A stretch of DNA of 64,000 nucleotides from Pseudomonas sp. MYb327 (GCF_040438925.1 NZ_CP159258.1:3362001-3426000); one strand, 5' to 3'; positions 34,603 through 43,770 are shown, numbered from the stretch's first letter. Notes: generated from the sequence alone by a model not told the origin. Program-made: numbers and translations.

Positions 34603-35660
34603 ATGAAGACATGAACATCAGCGAAATGCTCGCAGAACAAGTGAACCGACTCTTCACTGATCGTATCGATCGCCAGACCTGGGTCGATGCTGAAGATGGC
34701 CGCCCGGCGACAGCCCTCTGGGCAGAGATCGAGCAGTTGGGCATCCCACTTGCCATGTGTCAGGAACAGCATGGCGGTGCAGGACTGAGTTGGACCGAGA
34801 GCGAACCGATGTTGCGCCTGTGCGGTGCCCATGCGGTTCCTTTACCCGTTGGAGAAACCGCCATCGCGGCGTGGGCGCTTTCCTGTGCCGGGTTGCAAGT
34901 GCCTGAAGGCCCCATCACGGTATCCACCAGCTTGTATCAAATGGATGGGCAAGATCGCTTGCAGGGTCGTGACACGCAGTTGAGCTGGTTGCCGCTTGTT
35001 GAGCATGTCGTATTGCTCGCTGAGCGCGATGGCGGTTTATACCTCTGCTTAGTTCGCGCCAGCGAAGGTGAGCACCAAATAGTCGAAACGCTCGATCGCC
35101 TTCCCTGCGCACAATGGTGCCTGTACGGTGCGCGGCCCGAACAGTTTGCAGCCGCACCGCCATCGCTTGGAACAAGTTCGCTGCAACCGCTGATCGCTGT
35201 ACTCAGAAGCATTCAGATGGCCGGTGCTCTGGCTAAAGTACTGGAGTTCTGTGTCGACTATGCCAACACCCGTGTGCAGTTCGGTAAACCGATCGGTAAG
35301 TTCCAGGCCATTCAGCACATGATTGCCGAGCTCGCCTCCCAGGCAGCCGCCGCCCAGGTTGCCGGCCTCTACGCGGCACGCATGATCGATGCAGGCAACC
35401 CGTTTCAGGCGGCGGCCGTGGCTAAAGCATTGGTTGGAAAGGCCGCGGGACGCGCTGCCGCCATGGCCCACCAGGTCTTTGGTGCCATTGGCGTGACCGA
35501 CGAGCATAGCCTTCACTACTACACCCGACGCCTGTGGCAATGGCGTGCGGATGCCGGCAGCGAACACTACTGGGCAGAACGCTTGGGCCAACAGATTTTG
35601 GCCCGCGACGGTGCCGCCTTGTGGAGTATGCTGACCCAACCGATGGAACAGCCCGTCTAG
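34599..35660 (+). CDS. Acyl-CoA dehydrogenase partner subunit
   Basis: ACAD-fold protein of 353 aa with a divergent N-terminal half. The C-terminal helical bundle is recognisable (VQFGKPIGKFQAIQHMIAEL, then QVFGAIGVTDEHSLHYYTRR). Short length and weak flavin motifs suit the partner subunit of a heteromeric dehydrogenase with the 33442 product. Coupled by an ATGA overlap; last gene of the operon, followed by a hairpin. Confidence 0.85.
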   Translation: MNEDMNISEMLAEQVNRLFTDRIDRQTWVDAEDGRPATALWAEIEQLGIPLAMCQEQHGGAGLSWTESEPMLRLCGAHAVPLPVGETAIAAWALSCAGLQVPEGPITVSTSLYQMDGQDRLQGRDTQLSWLPLVEHVVLLAERDGGLYLCLVRASEGEHQIVETLDRLPCAQWCLYGARPEQFAAAPPSLGTSSLQPLIAVLRSIQMAGALAKVLEFCVDYANTRVQFGKPIGKFQAIQHMIAELASQAAAAQVAGLYAARMIDAGNPFQAAAVAKALVGKAAGRAAAMAHQVFGAIGVTDEHSLHYYTRRLWQWRADAGSEHYWAERLGQQILARDGAALWSMLTQPMEQPV

Positions 35661-35672
35661 CATCAAGATGCT

Positions 35673-35696
35673 GTCGGCCTTGATTTCAGGGCCGAC
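35673..35696. terminator. Hairpin between the ACAD operon and folE
   Basis: GTCGGCC and GGCCGAC pair around a ten-base loop, between convergent genes ending at 35660 and 35717. No long T-tract. Confidence 0.6.
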
Positions 35697-35716
35697 AAGC
35701 TATCAGTCACTACGTA

Positions 35717-36277
35717 TCACTTCTGGCTTCTGATCAACTGCAAAAACTCTTGGCGAGTGTTCGCACATTCGCGCAATTGTCCGAGCATGACCGAGGTCGT
35801 CATCATCGAGTTCTGCTTTTCCACGCCGCGCATCATCATGCAAAGATGCTTGGCTTCAATCACCACGGCGACACCGACGGCATTGGTAACTTGCTGGACC
35901 GCATCGGCAATTTGCCGAGTCAGGTTCTCCTGAATCTGCAGACGGCGCGCAAACATATCGACGATGCGGGCAATCTTCGACAAGCCCAATACCTTGCCTG
36001 ACGGAATGTAGGCCACATGCGCCTTGCCAATGAACGGCAGTAGATGGTGCTCGCACAACGAGTACAGCTCGATATCCTTGACGATCACCATTTCATCGTT
36101 GTCCGACTCGAACAGAGCACCGTTGACGAGTTCTTCGATGGTTTTCTGGTAGCCATTACACAAATACTGCATAGCCTTGGCCGCACGTTTTGGGGTGTCC
36201 AGCAACCCTTCACGTTCGACATTTTCACCAAGCCCCTGAAGGATGGCCTGATAGTGCTGCGACAATTGCTCGCTCAT
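35717..36277 (-). CDS. folE: GTP cyclohydrolase I
   Basis: Converts GTP to dihydroneopterin triphosphate, the first step of folate and pterin synthesis. The 186-aa protein has the zinc-binding [33 protein letters not shown] and the [12 protein letters not shown] segment with its Cys. Length is typical. No island operator was found upstream and it is bounded by hairpins on both sides, so it looks like an unrelated single gene lodged in the island, possibly a second copy. A link to pterin cofactor supply is only speculation. Confidence 0.93.
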   Translation of the reverse strand: MSEQLSQHYQAILQGLGENVEREGLLDTPKRAAKAMQYLCNGYQKTIEELVNGALFESDNDEMVIVKDIELYSLCEHHLLPFIGKAHVAYIPSGKVLGLSKIARIVDMFARRLQIQENLTRQIADAVQQVTNAVGVAVVIEAKHLCMMMRGVEKQNSMMTTSVMLGQLRECANTRQEFLQLIRSQK

Positions 36278-36341
36278 ATCGCCCTCACGAAACCGCGCCG
36301 GCTAACACCTGCGCAGACAAATCAATCGACTGGAAGAAAGC

Positions 36342-36369
36342 GGGCTCGTTTAGCAAAACAAACGAGCCC
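36342..36369. terminator. Hairpin after the SDR-thiolase operon
   Basis: GGGCTCGTTT and AAACGAGCCC pair perfectly around AGCAAAAC. It lies 22 bp after the thiolase stop on the minus strand and before folE. Confidence 0.75.
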
Positions 36370-36390
36370 TTGGGCCTGGAGCGCTGCAGA

Positions 36391-37578
36391 TCAGATCTTT
36401 TTCAGAATGGTGACGACGCAGGCGCCACCCAACCCGACGTTGTGCTGCAGCCCCAGTCGTGCGCCAGGTACCTGGCGATCACCCGCCAACCCGCGCAAAT
36501 GCCAGGACACTTCAGCAATCTGCGCCAGACCAGTCGCCCCCAATGGATGTCCCTTGGACAACAGTCCGCCGGATGGATTGGTAACCACCTTACCGCCATA
36601 GGTGTTGTCGCCATCGAGAACGAAACGTTCGCTGCCGCCCTCGGCGCACAAGCCCAAGGCTTCGTAGCTGATGATCTCATTGGATGAGAAGCAGTCATGC
36701 AGCTCGACCAGATCTAGGTCCTGCGGACCGACACCCGCTTGCGCATAGGCTTGCTGAGCAGCCCGCGAGGTCATGCCGGCACCAACCACTTGAATCATAC
36801 TGCCGGACTCGTAGCTTTGCGGTCCGTCGGTGGTCAGGCTCATGCCTGCGATTTCTACGCAATTGGCCAGGCCATGTTTGCGTGCATAGGCTTCGGACAC
36901 CACCACTGTCGCTGCGGCGCCGCAGGTCGGCGGACAGCACATCAGACGAGTCAAGGGCCCGAAAATAGCCGGGGAGCCCATCACCTGCTCCAGAGTCAGC
37001 GGGTCGGTGAACAGAGCGTAGGGATTACGCCCGGCGTGGCTGCGGGCCTTGACCGAAACCCGCCCGAACAGCTCGGCACCGACGTTGTATTTCTCCATGT
37101 ATTCGGCACCCGCTCCACCGAAGTACTGGGGTCCCGAAGGCGCCAGTTCGTCCCAACCACGGATGCGCCGAGTGGCCTCATCGATACGCACTGTGATTGG
37201 CGTGCGGGCAGCCGCATCACTGCCAGCCAGAGCACCGGGATTCATTTGTTCGAAGCCAACGGCCAAGGCTACATCGACAACGCCACTCATGACCGCCTGA
37301 CGCGCCAGAAACAAGGCCGAAGACCCACTCGCGCAGGCATTGTTTACGTTGATGACCGGAATCTGTGTCAAGCCTGCGTGGTAAAGCGCCGTCTGACCGG
37401 AACAGGTGTCACCGGAAACGAAGCCGGCATACGCCTGTTGCACCTGACCATATTCAATACCGGCATCCTTGAGGGCACTGGCAATCGCCTGTGCGCCCAT
37501 GACGTCATACATTTCACTCTTGCCTGGCTTGGTGAACTTGACCATGCCAACACCGGCGACCAGAACTTTATTGCTCAT
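36391..37578 (-). CDS. Thiolase (SCPx/acetyl-CoA C-acyltransferase type)
   Basis: True thiolase of 395 aa: nucleophile in NNACASGSSAL, catalytic His in LHDCFS, GHPLGATG, and the second Cys in GLGGACVVTIL. All catalytic residues are present, unlike the two paralogs at 2501 and 6498. ATG 37578 is chosen over 37590 because GGAG lies six bases before it. Downstream of an HSD17B4-like SDR in the same operon, so dehydrogenation and thiolysis of a 3-ketoacyl-CoA are likely coupled. Confidence 0.9.
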   Translation of the reverse strand: MSNKVLVAGVGMVKFTKPGKSEMYDVMGAQAIASALKDAGIEYGQVQQAYAGFVSGDTCSGQTALYHAGLTQIPVINVNNACASGSSALFLARQAVMSGVVDVALAVGFEQMNPGALAGSDAAARTPITVRIDEATRRIRGWDELAPSGPQYFGGAGAEYMEKYNVGAELFGRVSVKARSHAGRNPYALFTDPLTLEQVMGSPAIFGPLTRLMCCPPTCGAAATVVVSEAYARKHGLANCVEIAGMSLTTDGPQSYESGSMIQVVGAGMTSRAAQQAYAQAGVGPQDLDLVELHDCFSSNEIISYEALGLCAEGGSERFVLDGDNTYGGKVVTNPSGGLLSKGHPLGATGLAQIAEVSWHLRGLAGDRQVPGARLGLQHNVGLGGACVVTILKKI

Positions 37579-37629
37579 GCTGTTCTCCATAGGACAATGC
37601 GCGTCCGAGATGAGTTGATCGCCGCCTGC

Positions 37630-38493
37630 TTAGCGGGCGAAATCCATAATGGTCAATGCGGTTTCCGAACGAAAAACCTTGTCCTCCTCAGCAGCCAGTC
37701 GCTGAGCACTGAATTGCGGATCGACGCCACCGCCGCGAATACCCTCGGCGGACACCAGCTTGAGCTCCCGCACGCTCTGACCGGAGGCAAACAAGCAATG
37801 CCCGGTGCGCTGGCCGGATAGCTCACTGACCATGTACAGCACCACTTGGGCCACATGCTCGGGCGCCAACTGAGCCTTGCTGATTTCGTCCATCAATGGC
37901 GCGGTCAGCGCGGAAACCGCGGCCGGTGCAAGAGTCCAGACACGCACGCCGAACTTGGCAGCCTCGATCGCCAGCACATTGGAGAAGCCCCAGGCACCAC
38001 ATTTGGAAGCTGCGTAGTTGGTCTGGCCAAAATTGCCAACCAGCCCGGACGTGGAAGAGGTGTTGACGATGACCCCGCCACCGTTCTCCTTCATCCAGCC
38101 AAATACCGGTTGAGTGACGGCGTACATGCTCTTGAGGTTGACCGCGATGACCGCATCCCAATCCGCCTCGCTCAACTTGAGGAACGATTTGTCGCGAAGG
38201 ATCCCGGCGTTGTTAATCAGGATATCTGCACGACCGAAATGCTCCAGCGCGGTTGCGCATAAGGTCTGACCGCCTTCGACCGTCGAGATGTCCTGGGTGT
38301 GGGCAACTGCCTGGCCACCGCTATCGCGAATCCCCTGAGCCACTGACTCGGCAATATAGGCACCGTTTTCGTCGCGACCCAGGTCATTGACCACAATGGC
38401 CGCGCCCTCGGCGGCCAGCAACGTTGCATAGGCAGCACCCAGCCCGCGCCCAGCACCGGTGATGATTGCGACTTTCCCACTCAATAAAGCCAT
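37630..38493 (-). CDS. SDR-family (3R)-hydroxyacyl-CoA dehydrogenase, HSD17B4-like
   Basis: SDR of 287 aa resembling the dehydrogenase domain of peroxisomal multifunctional enzyme 2: TGAGRGLGAAYA, VVNDLGRDENG, NNAGILRDKSF, TSSTSG and YAASK, plus the C-terminal extension of that subgroup. ATG 38493 follows GGAG. With MaoC-type hydratases of the MFE-2 kind opposite it across operator 38613, the (R)-specific beta-oxidation route is complete. Confidence 0.88.
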   Translation of the reverse strand: MALLSGKVAIITGAGRGLGAAYATLLAAEGAAIVVNDLGRDENGAYIAESVAQGIRDSGGQAVAHTQDISTVEGGQTLCATALEHFGRADILINNAGILRDKSFLKLSEADWDAVIAVNLKSMYAVTQPVFGWMKENGGGVIVNTSSTSGLVGNFGQTNYAASKCGAWGFSNVLAIEAAKFGVRVWTLAPAAVSALTAPLMDEISKAQLAPEHVAQVVLYMVSELSGQRTGHCLFASGQSVRELKLVSAEGIRGGGVDPQFSAQRLAAEEDKVFRSETALTIMDFAR

Positions 38494-38612
38494 TGTCTGT
38501 CTCCAAAACGTTCTTGTTATGAGCGAGGCCTCGGACATCCAACTGAACCTCAGTCATTAATTTATGACGACCGGCCTGTTTTTAGCGGCCTCACATGAAT
38601 ACTACACCGCAT

Positions 38613-38631
38613 AACTGACTATTTGACAGTT
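38613..38631. promoter_or_regulatory. Island operator copy 9 (divergent promoter)
   Basis: AACTGACTATTTGACAGTT, 14 of 19 matches, between the divergent starts at 38493 (minus) and 38687 (plus). Confidence 0.65.
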
Positions 38632-38686
38632 TTAATGTTAAAGGCAATGCTATGGCTCAGCAACCACCCTGGCCGAGGAATAAAAC

Positions 38687-39556
38687 GTGTCTCTCGATTA
38701 CCAACGTATAAAAAACTGGCCCATACCAGAGGCCAGGCAAACCTACAGCGAACGCGACACCATCCTTTATGCATTGGGTGTCGGTGCCGCCACCTGCAAC
38801 CCTCTCGCCGCCGAAGACCTGCAGTACGTCTACGAGCCTGGCTTGAAGGCGTTGCCGACCATGGCCAGCATCCTGGCCGGCGGCGCATCGTGGCTGGCCG
38901 ACCCGGAAACCGGAATTGACCTGAGCAAGGTCCTGCATGGCGAACAGTTCCTGACCCTGCATCAGCCCCTTCCCGCCTACGGCGAAGTCATCGGCCGTGA
39001 CCAGGTCGACGAAATTTTCGATAAAGGTGCCGACAAGGGTGCGGTGATGTACATGTCGCGGCGCATCTACTGCGCACGCACCGAAACGCTGCTGGCGACC
39101 TCGAAGTGGTCGACCTTCATGCGCGGCAACGGCGGCTTCGGTGGCTCGGCCGAAGGCCAGCCCAAACCACATCCAATCCCTACGGACCGGCCTTGCGATT
39201 TGAGCATCGAGCTGGAAAGCCGTCCTGAGCAGGCCGTGATTTATCGCCTGTCTGGAGATTTGAATCCCTTGCACATCGACCCGACCTTTTCCGCCCTCGC
39301 CGGATTCGACAAGCCGATCCTGCACGGCATGAGCAGCTACGGAATGGCTGGCAGGGCATTGATCAAGCTGCTTTGCGACAACGACCCCGCTCGACTTCGG
39401 GTGCTGAACCTGCGCTTCGCCGCACCCATGTATCCCGGTGAAACGTTGCGTATCGAAGCCTGGCGCGAAGGCCCCGGCCACGCCTCCTTCAGAGTTACCG
39501 CTACACAGCGCGACATCACCATCCTCAACAACGGTTACGTTGAGTTCGACGCATGA
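38687..39556 (+). CDS. MaoC-type enoyl-CoA hydratase, active-site intact
   Basis: Double hot-dog hydratase of 289 aa, starting at GTG 38687 (AGGAA upstream). The catalytic motif SGDLNPLHIDP and KPILHGMSSYG are intact. It shares its N-terminal signature (SLDYQRIKNWPIPEARQ) with the paralog at 40436, which has lost the catalytic residues; the two flank a crotonase gene and could form a heteromeric hydratase. Four-base overlap with the next frame's upstream ATG indicates tight coupling. Confidence 0.9.
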   Translation: MSLDYQRIKNWPIPEARQTYSERDTILYALGVGAATCNPLAAEDLQYVYEPGLKALPTMASILAGGASWLADPETGIDLSKVLHGEQFLTLHQPLPAYGEVIGRDQVDEIFDKGADKGAVMYMSRRIYCARTETLLATSKWSTFMRGNGGFGGSAEGQPKPHPIPTDRPCDLSIELESRPEQAVIYRLSGDLNPLHIDPTFSALAGFDKPILHGMSSYGMAGRALIKLLCDNDPARLRVLNLRFAAPMYPGETLRIEAWREGPGHASFRVTATQRDITILNNGYVEFDA

Positions 39557-39576
39557 CTGACAACAGGAAAACCATC

Positions 39577-40377
39577 ATGGAATACCAAGACATCAGCTAC
39601 GAAATCATCGGCCACGTGGCCCGCATCAGTCATAACCGGCCAGGCAACGCCAACGCCGAATCGGAAAACCTGCTCGCCGAACTCGATCATGCACTGGATC
39701 TGGCGAAAAAGGACGACAATGTCCGCGTGCTTATCATCGGCGCCATAGGCAAGCACTTTTCGGCCGGGCACGACTTGATGGATGGCATGGAAAAACGTGG
39801 CGAATTCTCGCCCGAGCAGCACTGGCTTTGGGAAAGCGAACACTACCTGGGCAACGCTTTGCGCATCTGGGACTTTCCAAAACCAACGATCGCTCAGGTA
39901 CAAGGTGCCTGCATCGCCGGTGGTTTCATGGTCGCTAACATGTGCGACATCATGATCGCTGCCGAAGACGCCTTCTTCAGCGACCCGGTCGCCCATAGCC
40001 TGGCTGCGGCCTCGGTGGAAACACTGGTCCACCCTTGGGTGATGGGCATTCGCAAAGCCAAGGAGTTTCTGTTCACCGGGCAGAGAATCAGCGCAACCGA
40101 AGCCAAGGAATGGGGCATGGTCAACCATGTGGTGCCGCGCGCGGAACTTGAGCAATACACCATGAACATGGCCGAGCATATCGCCAAGGCTCCGCCCATT
40201 GGCTTGCGCATGCTCAAGCGTTCGATCAATCGCTCGGCTGACATCATGGGTTTCCGCAATTCGATCATGGCGCACTTCGACACTCACATCCTCAGCACCT
40301 CGACCAACGAGCACTACGCCGTAGCCGCCGCTGGCATGCGCGCCTCGCTGGAAGCCGCCAAGAAAGCCCAATCCTGA
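39577..40377 (+). CDS. Enoyl-CoA hydratase/isomerase (crotonase family)
   Basis: Crotonase-fold protein of 266 aa from ATG 39577, preferred because GGAAA precedes it; an in-frame ATG at 39553 overlaps the previous stop. Motifs: HNRPGNANAES, FSAGHDLMDG, and GACIAGGFMVANMCDIMIAAE. It lies between an intact and a degenerate MaoC paralog. It may act as a hydratase, an isomerase, or a ring hydrolase; the catalytic acids are not diagnostic by eye. Confidence 0.87.
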   Translation: MEYQDISYEIIGHVARISHNRPGNANAESENLLAELDHALDLAKKDDNVRVLIIGAIGKHFSAGHDLMDGMEKRGEFSPEQHWLWESEHYLGNALRIWDFPKPTIAQVQGACIAGGFMVANMCDIMIAAEDAFFSDPVAHSLAAASVETLVHPWVMGIRKAKEFLFTGQRISATEAKEWGMVNHVVPRAELEQYTMNMAEHIAKAPPIGLRMLKRSINRSADIMGFRNSIMAHFDTHILSTSTNEHYAVAAAGMRASLEAAKKAQS

Positions 40378-40385
40378 GCCCGAAC

Positions 40386-40407
40386 GGGCAGGCCTGTGGG
40401 CCTGCCC
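40386..40407. repeat. Intergenic hairpin inside the MaoC-crotonase-MaoC operon
   Basis: GGGCAGGCC and GGCCTGCCC pair around TGTG. No T-tract follows. It could lower expression of the third gene or protect the upstream mRNA end. Confidence 0.5.
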
Positions 40408-40435
40408 ATCCGTGTCATCGCCTGGAGCAACCGTA

Positions 40436-41287
40436 GTGTCCCTTGATTATCAAACGCTAATGAACTGGCCGTTTGCGGCCTCCACTCGCACCTACGGCAG
40501 AGCTGACAGCATTCGCTTCGCCAAAGGCTTCGGTGCGGGCGTCGCCCCCAGCTGGCAGCACATTGATAGCCGCTTTATCGATGACAACCCGGCATTGACC
40601 GGCCTGCCAATGAGTGCCGTAGCCTTGGCTGATGGTGATTTCTGGCAGCAAGATCCGCGCAGCGGGATCGTCTGGCAGCAGATGGTGCATGCCCAGGAGA
40701 GCTTGCGTGTGCATCGCCCCCTGCCGCTAGAAGGAAGCGTGGTACTGACCCAGAAGATCAAAGACGTGTTCGATCGAGGGGACAAAGGTGCCTTGATGGT
40801 GCAGGAGCAACTGCTTAGCGATGAGCAGGGTAATCCGCTGGTGAGCATCGAAGTGACCACGGTATTGCGTGGTAACGGCGGTTTTGGCGGCCAGCCGCAA
40901 CCCTCACAGCGCCCGGAAGCGATTCCTGATCGCAGCCCTGATTGCACGCTGGAAGTCCGCACCCCCGAGGGCGCCGACACCTTGTTCCGGTTATCAGCCG
41001 ACATAGCGGTCGCCGCGCAGGCGCAAGCGGACACGCAGCAATACATGCTGCGCGGATTGGGCTGTTTTGGTTTGGCCGGGCGAGGTGCTTTGCTAATGGC
41101 CTGCGACAATGAACCCGATCGCCTGCGCGCCATTGGCGTGCGCTATGCCGGGCCGATGCTGACAAGTGAAACCATGCGCATCGACTTGTGGCACGTGCGC
41201 TCGGGTTTTGCGCTGTTCAAGATGCACGCCTGCGAACGCGATGCGCCGGTGCTGAGCCACGGCTTCATCGAGTTCGACCCAGCCTGA
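40436..41287 (+). CDS. Degenerate MaoC-type hydratase paralog
   Basis: Hot-dog protein of 283 aa, clearly homologous to the 38687 product through the start SLDYQTLMNWPFAASTRTYG and the GNGGFGGQPQPSQRP linker. The catalytic stretch GDLNPLHIDP is replaced by ADIAVAAQAQ and the ILHG turn by MLRG, so the catalytic His is lost. GTG 40436 is used because GGAG precedes it. Likely a non-catalytic partner or acyl-CoA-binding subunit rather than an enzyme by itself. Confidence 0.85.
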   Translation: MSLDYQTLMNWPFAASTRTYGRADSIRFAKGFGAGVAPSWQHIDSRFIDDNPALTGLPMSAVALADGDFWQQDPRSGIVWQQMVHAQESLRVHRPLPLEGSVVLTQKIKDVFDRGDKGALMVQEQLLSDEQGNPLVSIEVTTVLRGNGGFGGQPQPSQRPEAIPDRSPDCTLEVRTPEGADTLFRLSADIAVAAQAQADTQQYMLRGLGCFGLAGRGALLMACDNEPDRLRAIGVRYAGPMLTSETMRIDLWHVRSGFALFKMHACERDAPVLSHGFIEFDPA

Positions 41288-41289
41288 AA

Positions 41290-42036
41290 TCAAGGCTGGG
41301 GTTCAGTCTCCTCCGAGGCCGCAGCGTCTTCAGCTGTGGCTTTGGAAGCGCCATTTTTGGGTTTGCTAAGAGCTGCCGCCCTCATGCTGGCACTGTCGGT
41401 GGGTTGCCCGATCAGGGTCTGTACGACTATTCGAGCAATGGCCGCATTGACACGCTTGGCACCAAGCCCTCGCTCCATGACCACCGGGTCCAACGCCGCC
41501 AAACGCTCCATTGCCGCATGCAATACAGTGGCCTCGGCATATGCGTCGCTTTTTTTGCGTCCGCCCATAGGTGGATTGACCGCAAGGATCAGCTTGGCAA
41601 AGCGTTCGATGAACGGGATATAGGTGTTCATACGCAGCTCTTCGAAACGAGGGTCGCCACGGTCGGCTTCCAGGTTTCGATAACGCAACACCTCGCGATG
41701 ACGGCTCCAGACCATGTTCAATGATTCGATAATACCCAGCGCTTCTTCCTCGTAACGCGCAGGGTTCCAAGGCTTTTCAAGCAAGCGTGCTACTTCAGCC
41801 ATCTCCTCGCCTGCATCAAGACTCAGCGCATACAGCACATCCTGCACATCATCGAAATACATATAAAAGCTTGCCGATGACGTACTCGCCGCCTTGGCAA
41901 TGGCCACTGCGGTGATATCCGGCAGCGGGTGCGTATAGAGCAATCGGCGTGTGGCGGACATCAGCCGCTGCCGGGTTTCCAAGCCTTTGCGTCCGAGCGT
42001 CTGGCCCTGCTTGTTCATCGTGACGTCGTTTGCCAT
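41290..42036 (-). CDS. TetR-family regulator, candidate master regulator of the island
   Basis: TetR-type repressor of 248 aa. N-terminal helix-turn-helix (about 30-75) reads DITAVAIAKAASTSSASFYM followed by YFDDVQDVLYAL; the remainder is a helical ligand-binding domain with a polar C-terminal tail. It is divergent from the SDR operon whose promoter holds the only perfect copy of the 19-bp palindrome (42256-42274). TetR regulators of catabolic regulons such as KstR bind palindromes of similar length and respond to CoA esters. Assignment to the palindrome is inferred from position. Confidence 0.88.
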   Translation of the reverse strand: MANDVTMNKQGQTLGRKGLETRQRLMSATRRLLYTHPLPDITAVAIAKAASTSSASFYMYFDDVQDVLYALSLDAGEEMAEVARLLEKPWNPARYEEEALGIIESLNMVWSRHREVLRYRNLEADRGDPRFEELRMNTYIPFIERFAKLILAVNPPMGGRKKSDAYAEATVLHAAMERLAALDPVVMERGLGAKRVNAAIARIVVQTLIGQPTDSASMRAAALSKPKNGASKATAEDAAASEETEPQP

Positions 42037-42255
42037 GGGTTGAGTCTCGCTCCATCAAATCGAAAAAATGCGGGTATCGCTAATCCGAAAACAAAAAAGC
42101 TGCACCAACCGGTTCTTGGCTCCAATCGGCTCCAAAAACAACAATCGAACAGCTATTGGTGAAAACTATACAAACTGGCCTGCGCACGCAACTGTTGTTT
42201 CCCTATCGATTCTCTAGCTAAGCGGCGAAACGACGGCTTGCCGCATGAAATCGAC

Positions 42256-42274
42256 AACTGACATAATGTCAGTT
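42256..42274. promoter_or_regulatory. Island operator copy 10, perfect palindrome
   Basis: AACTGACATAATGTCAGTT is a perfect 19-bp inverted repeat centred on A42265. It lies in the 313-bp gap between the TetR start (42036) and the SDR start (42350), a gap with no other gene. It defines the reference for the other copies. Confidence 0.85.
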
Positions 42275-42349
42275 ATTGTGATAGCATCACCAAGCCAAGC
42301 AGATACACAACCCAAATCGGAAACCGCACTCAATACGCAGGAGACGGGC

Positions 42350-43252
42350 ATGCCATCCATGGTTCAAGACAAAGTCGTCGTTATCACCGGGGCCGGTAGT
42401 GGGATTGGCCGCGAATATGCACTCGCTTTTGCCGCCGAGGGCGCGCGGGTGGTCGTCAATGACCTGGGGCACACACCGGATGGCGGCAGCGCTGCCGAGG
42501 CAGTCGCCGAAGAAATACGCCAGGCTGGCGGTGAAGCCGTGGCCAGCATTGAGAGCGTAGCCCAGTGGGACTCCGCGCATCGCATTGTCGAATGCGCACT
42601 GGATCAGTTCGGTCGAATCGATACGGTCATCAACAACGCCGGCATTGTGCGTGACCGCTTCTTCTTCAAGATGAGCCTTGAGGAGTGGCAGGCGGTGGTC
42701 GACGTGCACCTCAATGGCTCGTTCTACGTAGCCCGTGCCGCCGCCCCCTATTTCAAGGAGCAGGCCAGCGGTAGCTACATCCATATGACCTCCACCAGTG
42801 GCCTGATCGGCAACCCCGGACAAGCCAACTACGCCGCAGCCAAAATGGCCGTGGTCGGGCTCTCCAAAAGCATCGCACTGGACATGAAGCGCTACAACGT
42901 GCGTTCGAACTGCATCGCCCCTTGGGCATGGACCGCCATGACCGCTTCAGTGCCGACCGACACCCCCGAAGCCGCTGCGCGCATGGAAAAACTCAAACTC
43001 ATGGAGCCGCGCAAGATTGCCCCGTTGGCCGTGTGCCTGGCGAGCGACGCGGGGGCTGGTGTTTCCGGGCAGATCTTCGGTGTGCGCGCTAACGAGATCT
43101 ATCTGTTCTCACAATCCCGGGTCATCCGCTCGGTGCATCGCAGCGAGGGCTGGACCGCAGAAACCATCGCCGAACACGCGATACCGGCCATGTTGACCTC
43201 CTTTTATGCGAACACGCCATCACCAGAGCTGACTACCTGGGATCCGATCTGA
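42350..43252 (+). CDS. SDR-family (3R)-hydroxyacyl-CoA dehydrogenase, HSD17B4-like
   Basis: SDR of 300 aa in the MFE-2 dehydrogenase subgroup: MVQDKVVVITGAGSGIGREY, VVNDLGHTPDGG, NNAGIVRDRFF, TSTSG and YAAAK, with a C-terminal extension of about 80 residues. ATG 42350 follows CAGGAGA; the frame is open from 42245 but that would overlap the operator. First gene of the 42350-46321 operon. Confidence 0.88.
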   Translation: MPSMVQDKVVVITGAGSGIGREYALAFAAEGARVVVNDLGHTPDGGSAAEAVAEEIRQAGGEAVASIESVAQWDSAHRIVECALDQFGRIDTVINNAGIVRDRFFFKMSLEEWQAVVDVHLNGSFYVARAAAPYFKEQASGSYIHMTSTSGLIGNPGQANYAAAKMAVVGLSKSIALDMKRYNVRSNCIAPWAWTAMTASVPTDTPEAAARMEKLKLMEPRKIAPLAVCLASDAGAGVSGQIFGVRANEIYLFSQSRVIRSVHRSEGWTAETIAEHAIPAMLTSFYANTPSPELTTWDPI

Positions 43253-43293
43253 TCACTTGTTCCCGACCTTGCAACCAGACACGAGATAACCAG

Positions 43294-43770
43294 ATGAGCG
43301 AACTAGAAACCATTGGCATTGGCTTTCCCTGGGAAGACCTCCCGGTAGGGCGCACTTTCAAAACACTCGGGCGTACCGTGACCGAGGCCGACATTATCAA
43401 CTTCATTTCTGCGACCGGGATGCTCGAAGTGTTGTTCACCAACGTCGAGTTCCTCAAGGAGGCCGGATTCAATGGGCGCCTGGTACCGGGTGGGCAAGTG
43501 TTCTGCTTCGCGGAGGGGCTTCTCTTCCAGACCGCCCTGCAAGGCGTTGGCGTGGCTTTTCTGCACACTGAGCTGGATATCAAAGGGCCGACCTTTGCCG
43601 GCGACACTCTGCATGTTGAGGTCGAAGTCATTGAATCCCGGGCAAGTAAAGGCAAGCCTGGCATGGGGCTGGTGCGCACCCGCAACCAAGTAGTCAAACA
43701 GGACGGCACCGTAGTGATGGTCTATACGCCGCTACGCCTGGTAAAGGGCCGCGCCAATCTGGCCGGCTGA
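43294..43770 (+). CDS. MaoC-like single hot-dog protein lacking the catalytic His
   Basis: Hot-dog protein of 158 aa with a MaoC-like layout: TVTEADIINFISATG, FLKEAGFNGRLVPGGQV, and a C-terminal RTRNQVVKQDGTVVM strand. The usual NPxH is absent (MLEVLFTN). It resembles acyl dehydratase subunits that need a partner, such as one chain of ChsH1-ChsH2-type enzymes. Second gene of the 42350 operon. Confidence 0.78.
   Translation: MSELETIGIGFPWEDLPVGRTFKTLGRTVTEADIINFISATGMLEVLFTNVEFLKEAGFNGRLVPGGQVFCFAEGLLFQTALQGVGVAFLHTELDIKGPTFAGDTLHVEVEVIESRASKGKPGMGLVRTRNQVVKQDGTVVMVYTPLRLVKGRANLAG

Noticed and set aside
42245-42349. N-terminal extension of the SDR gene
   Set aside because: It would place the perfect operator inside the coding region and lacks a ribosome site; ATG 42350 has CAGGAGA and starts at the family-typical residue.
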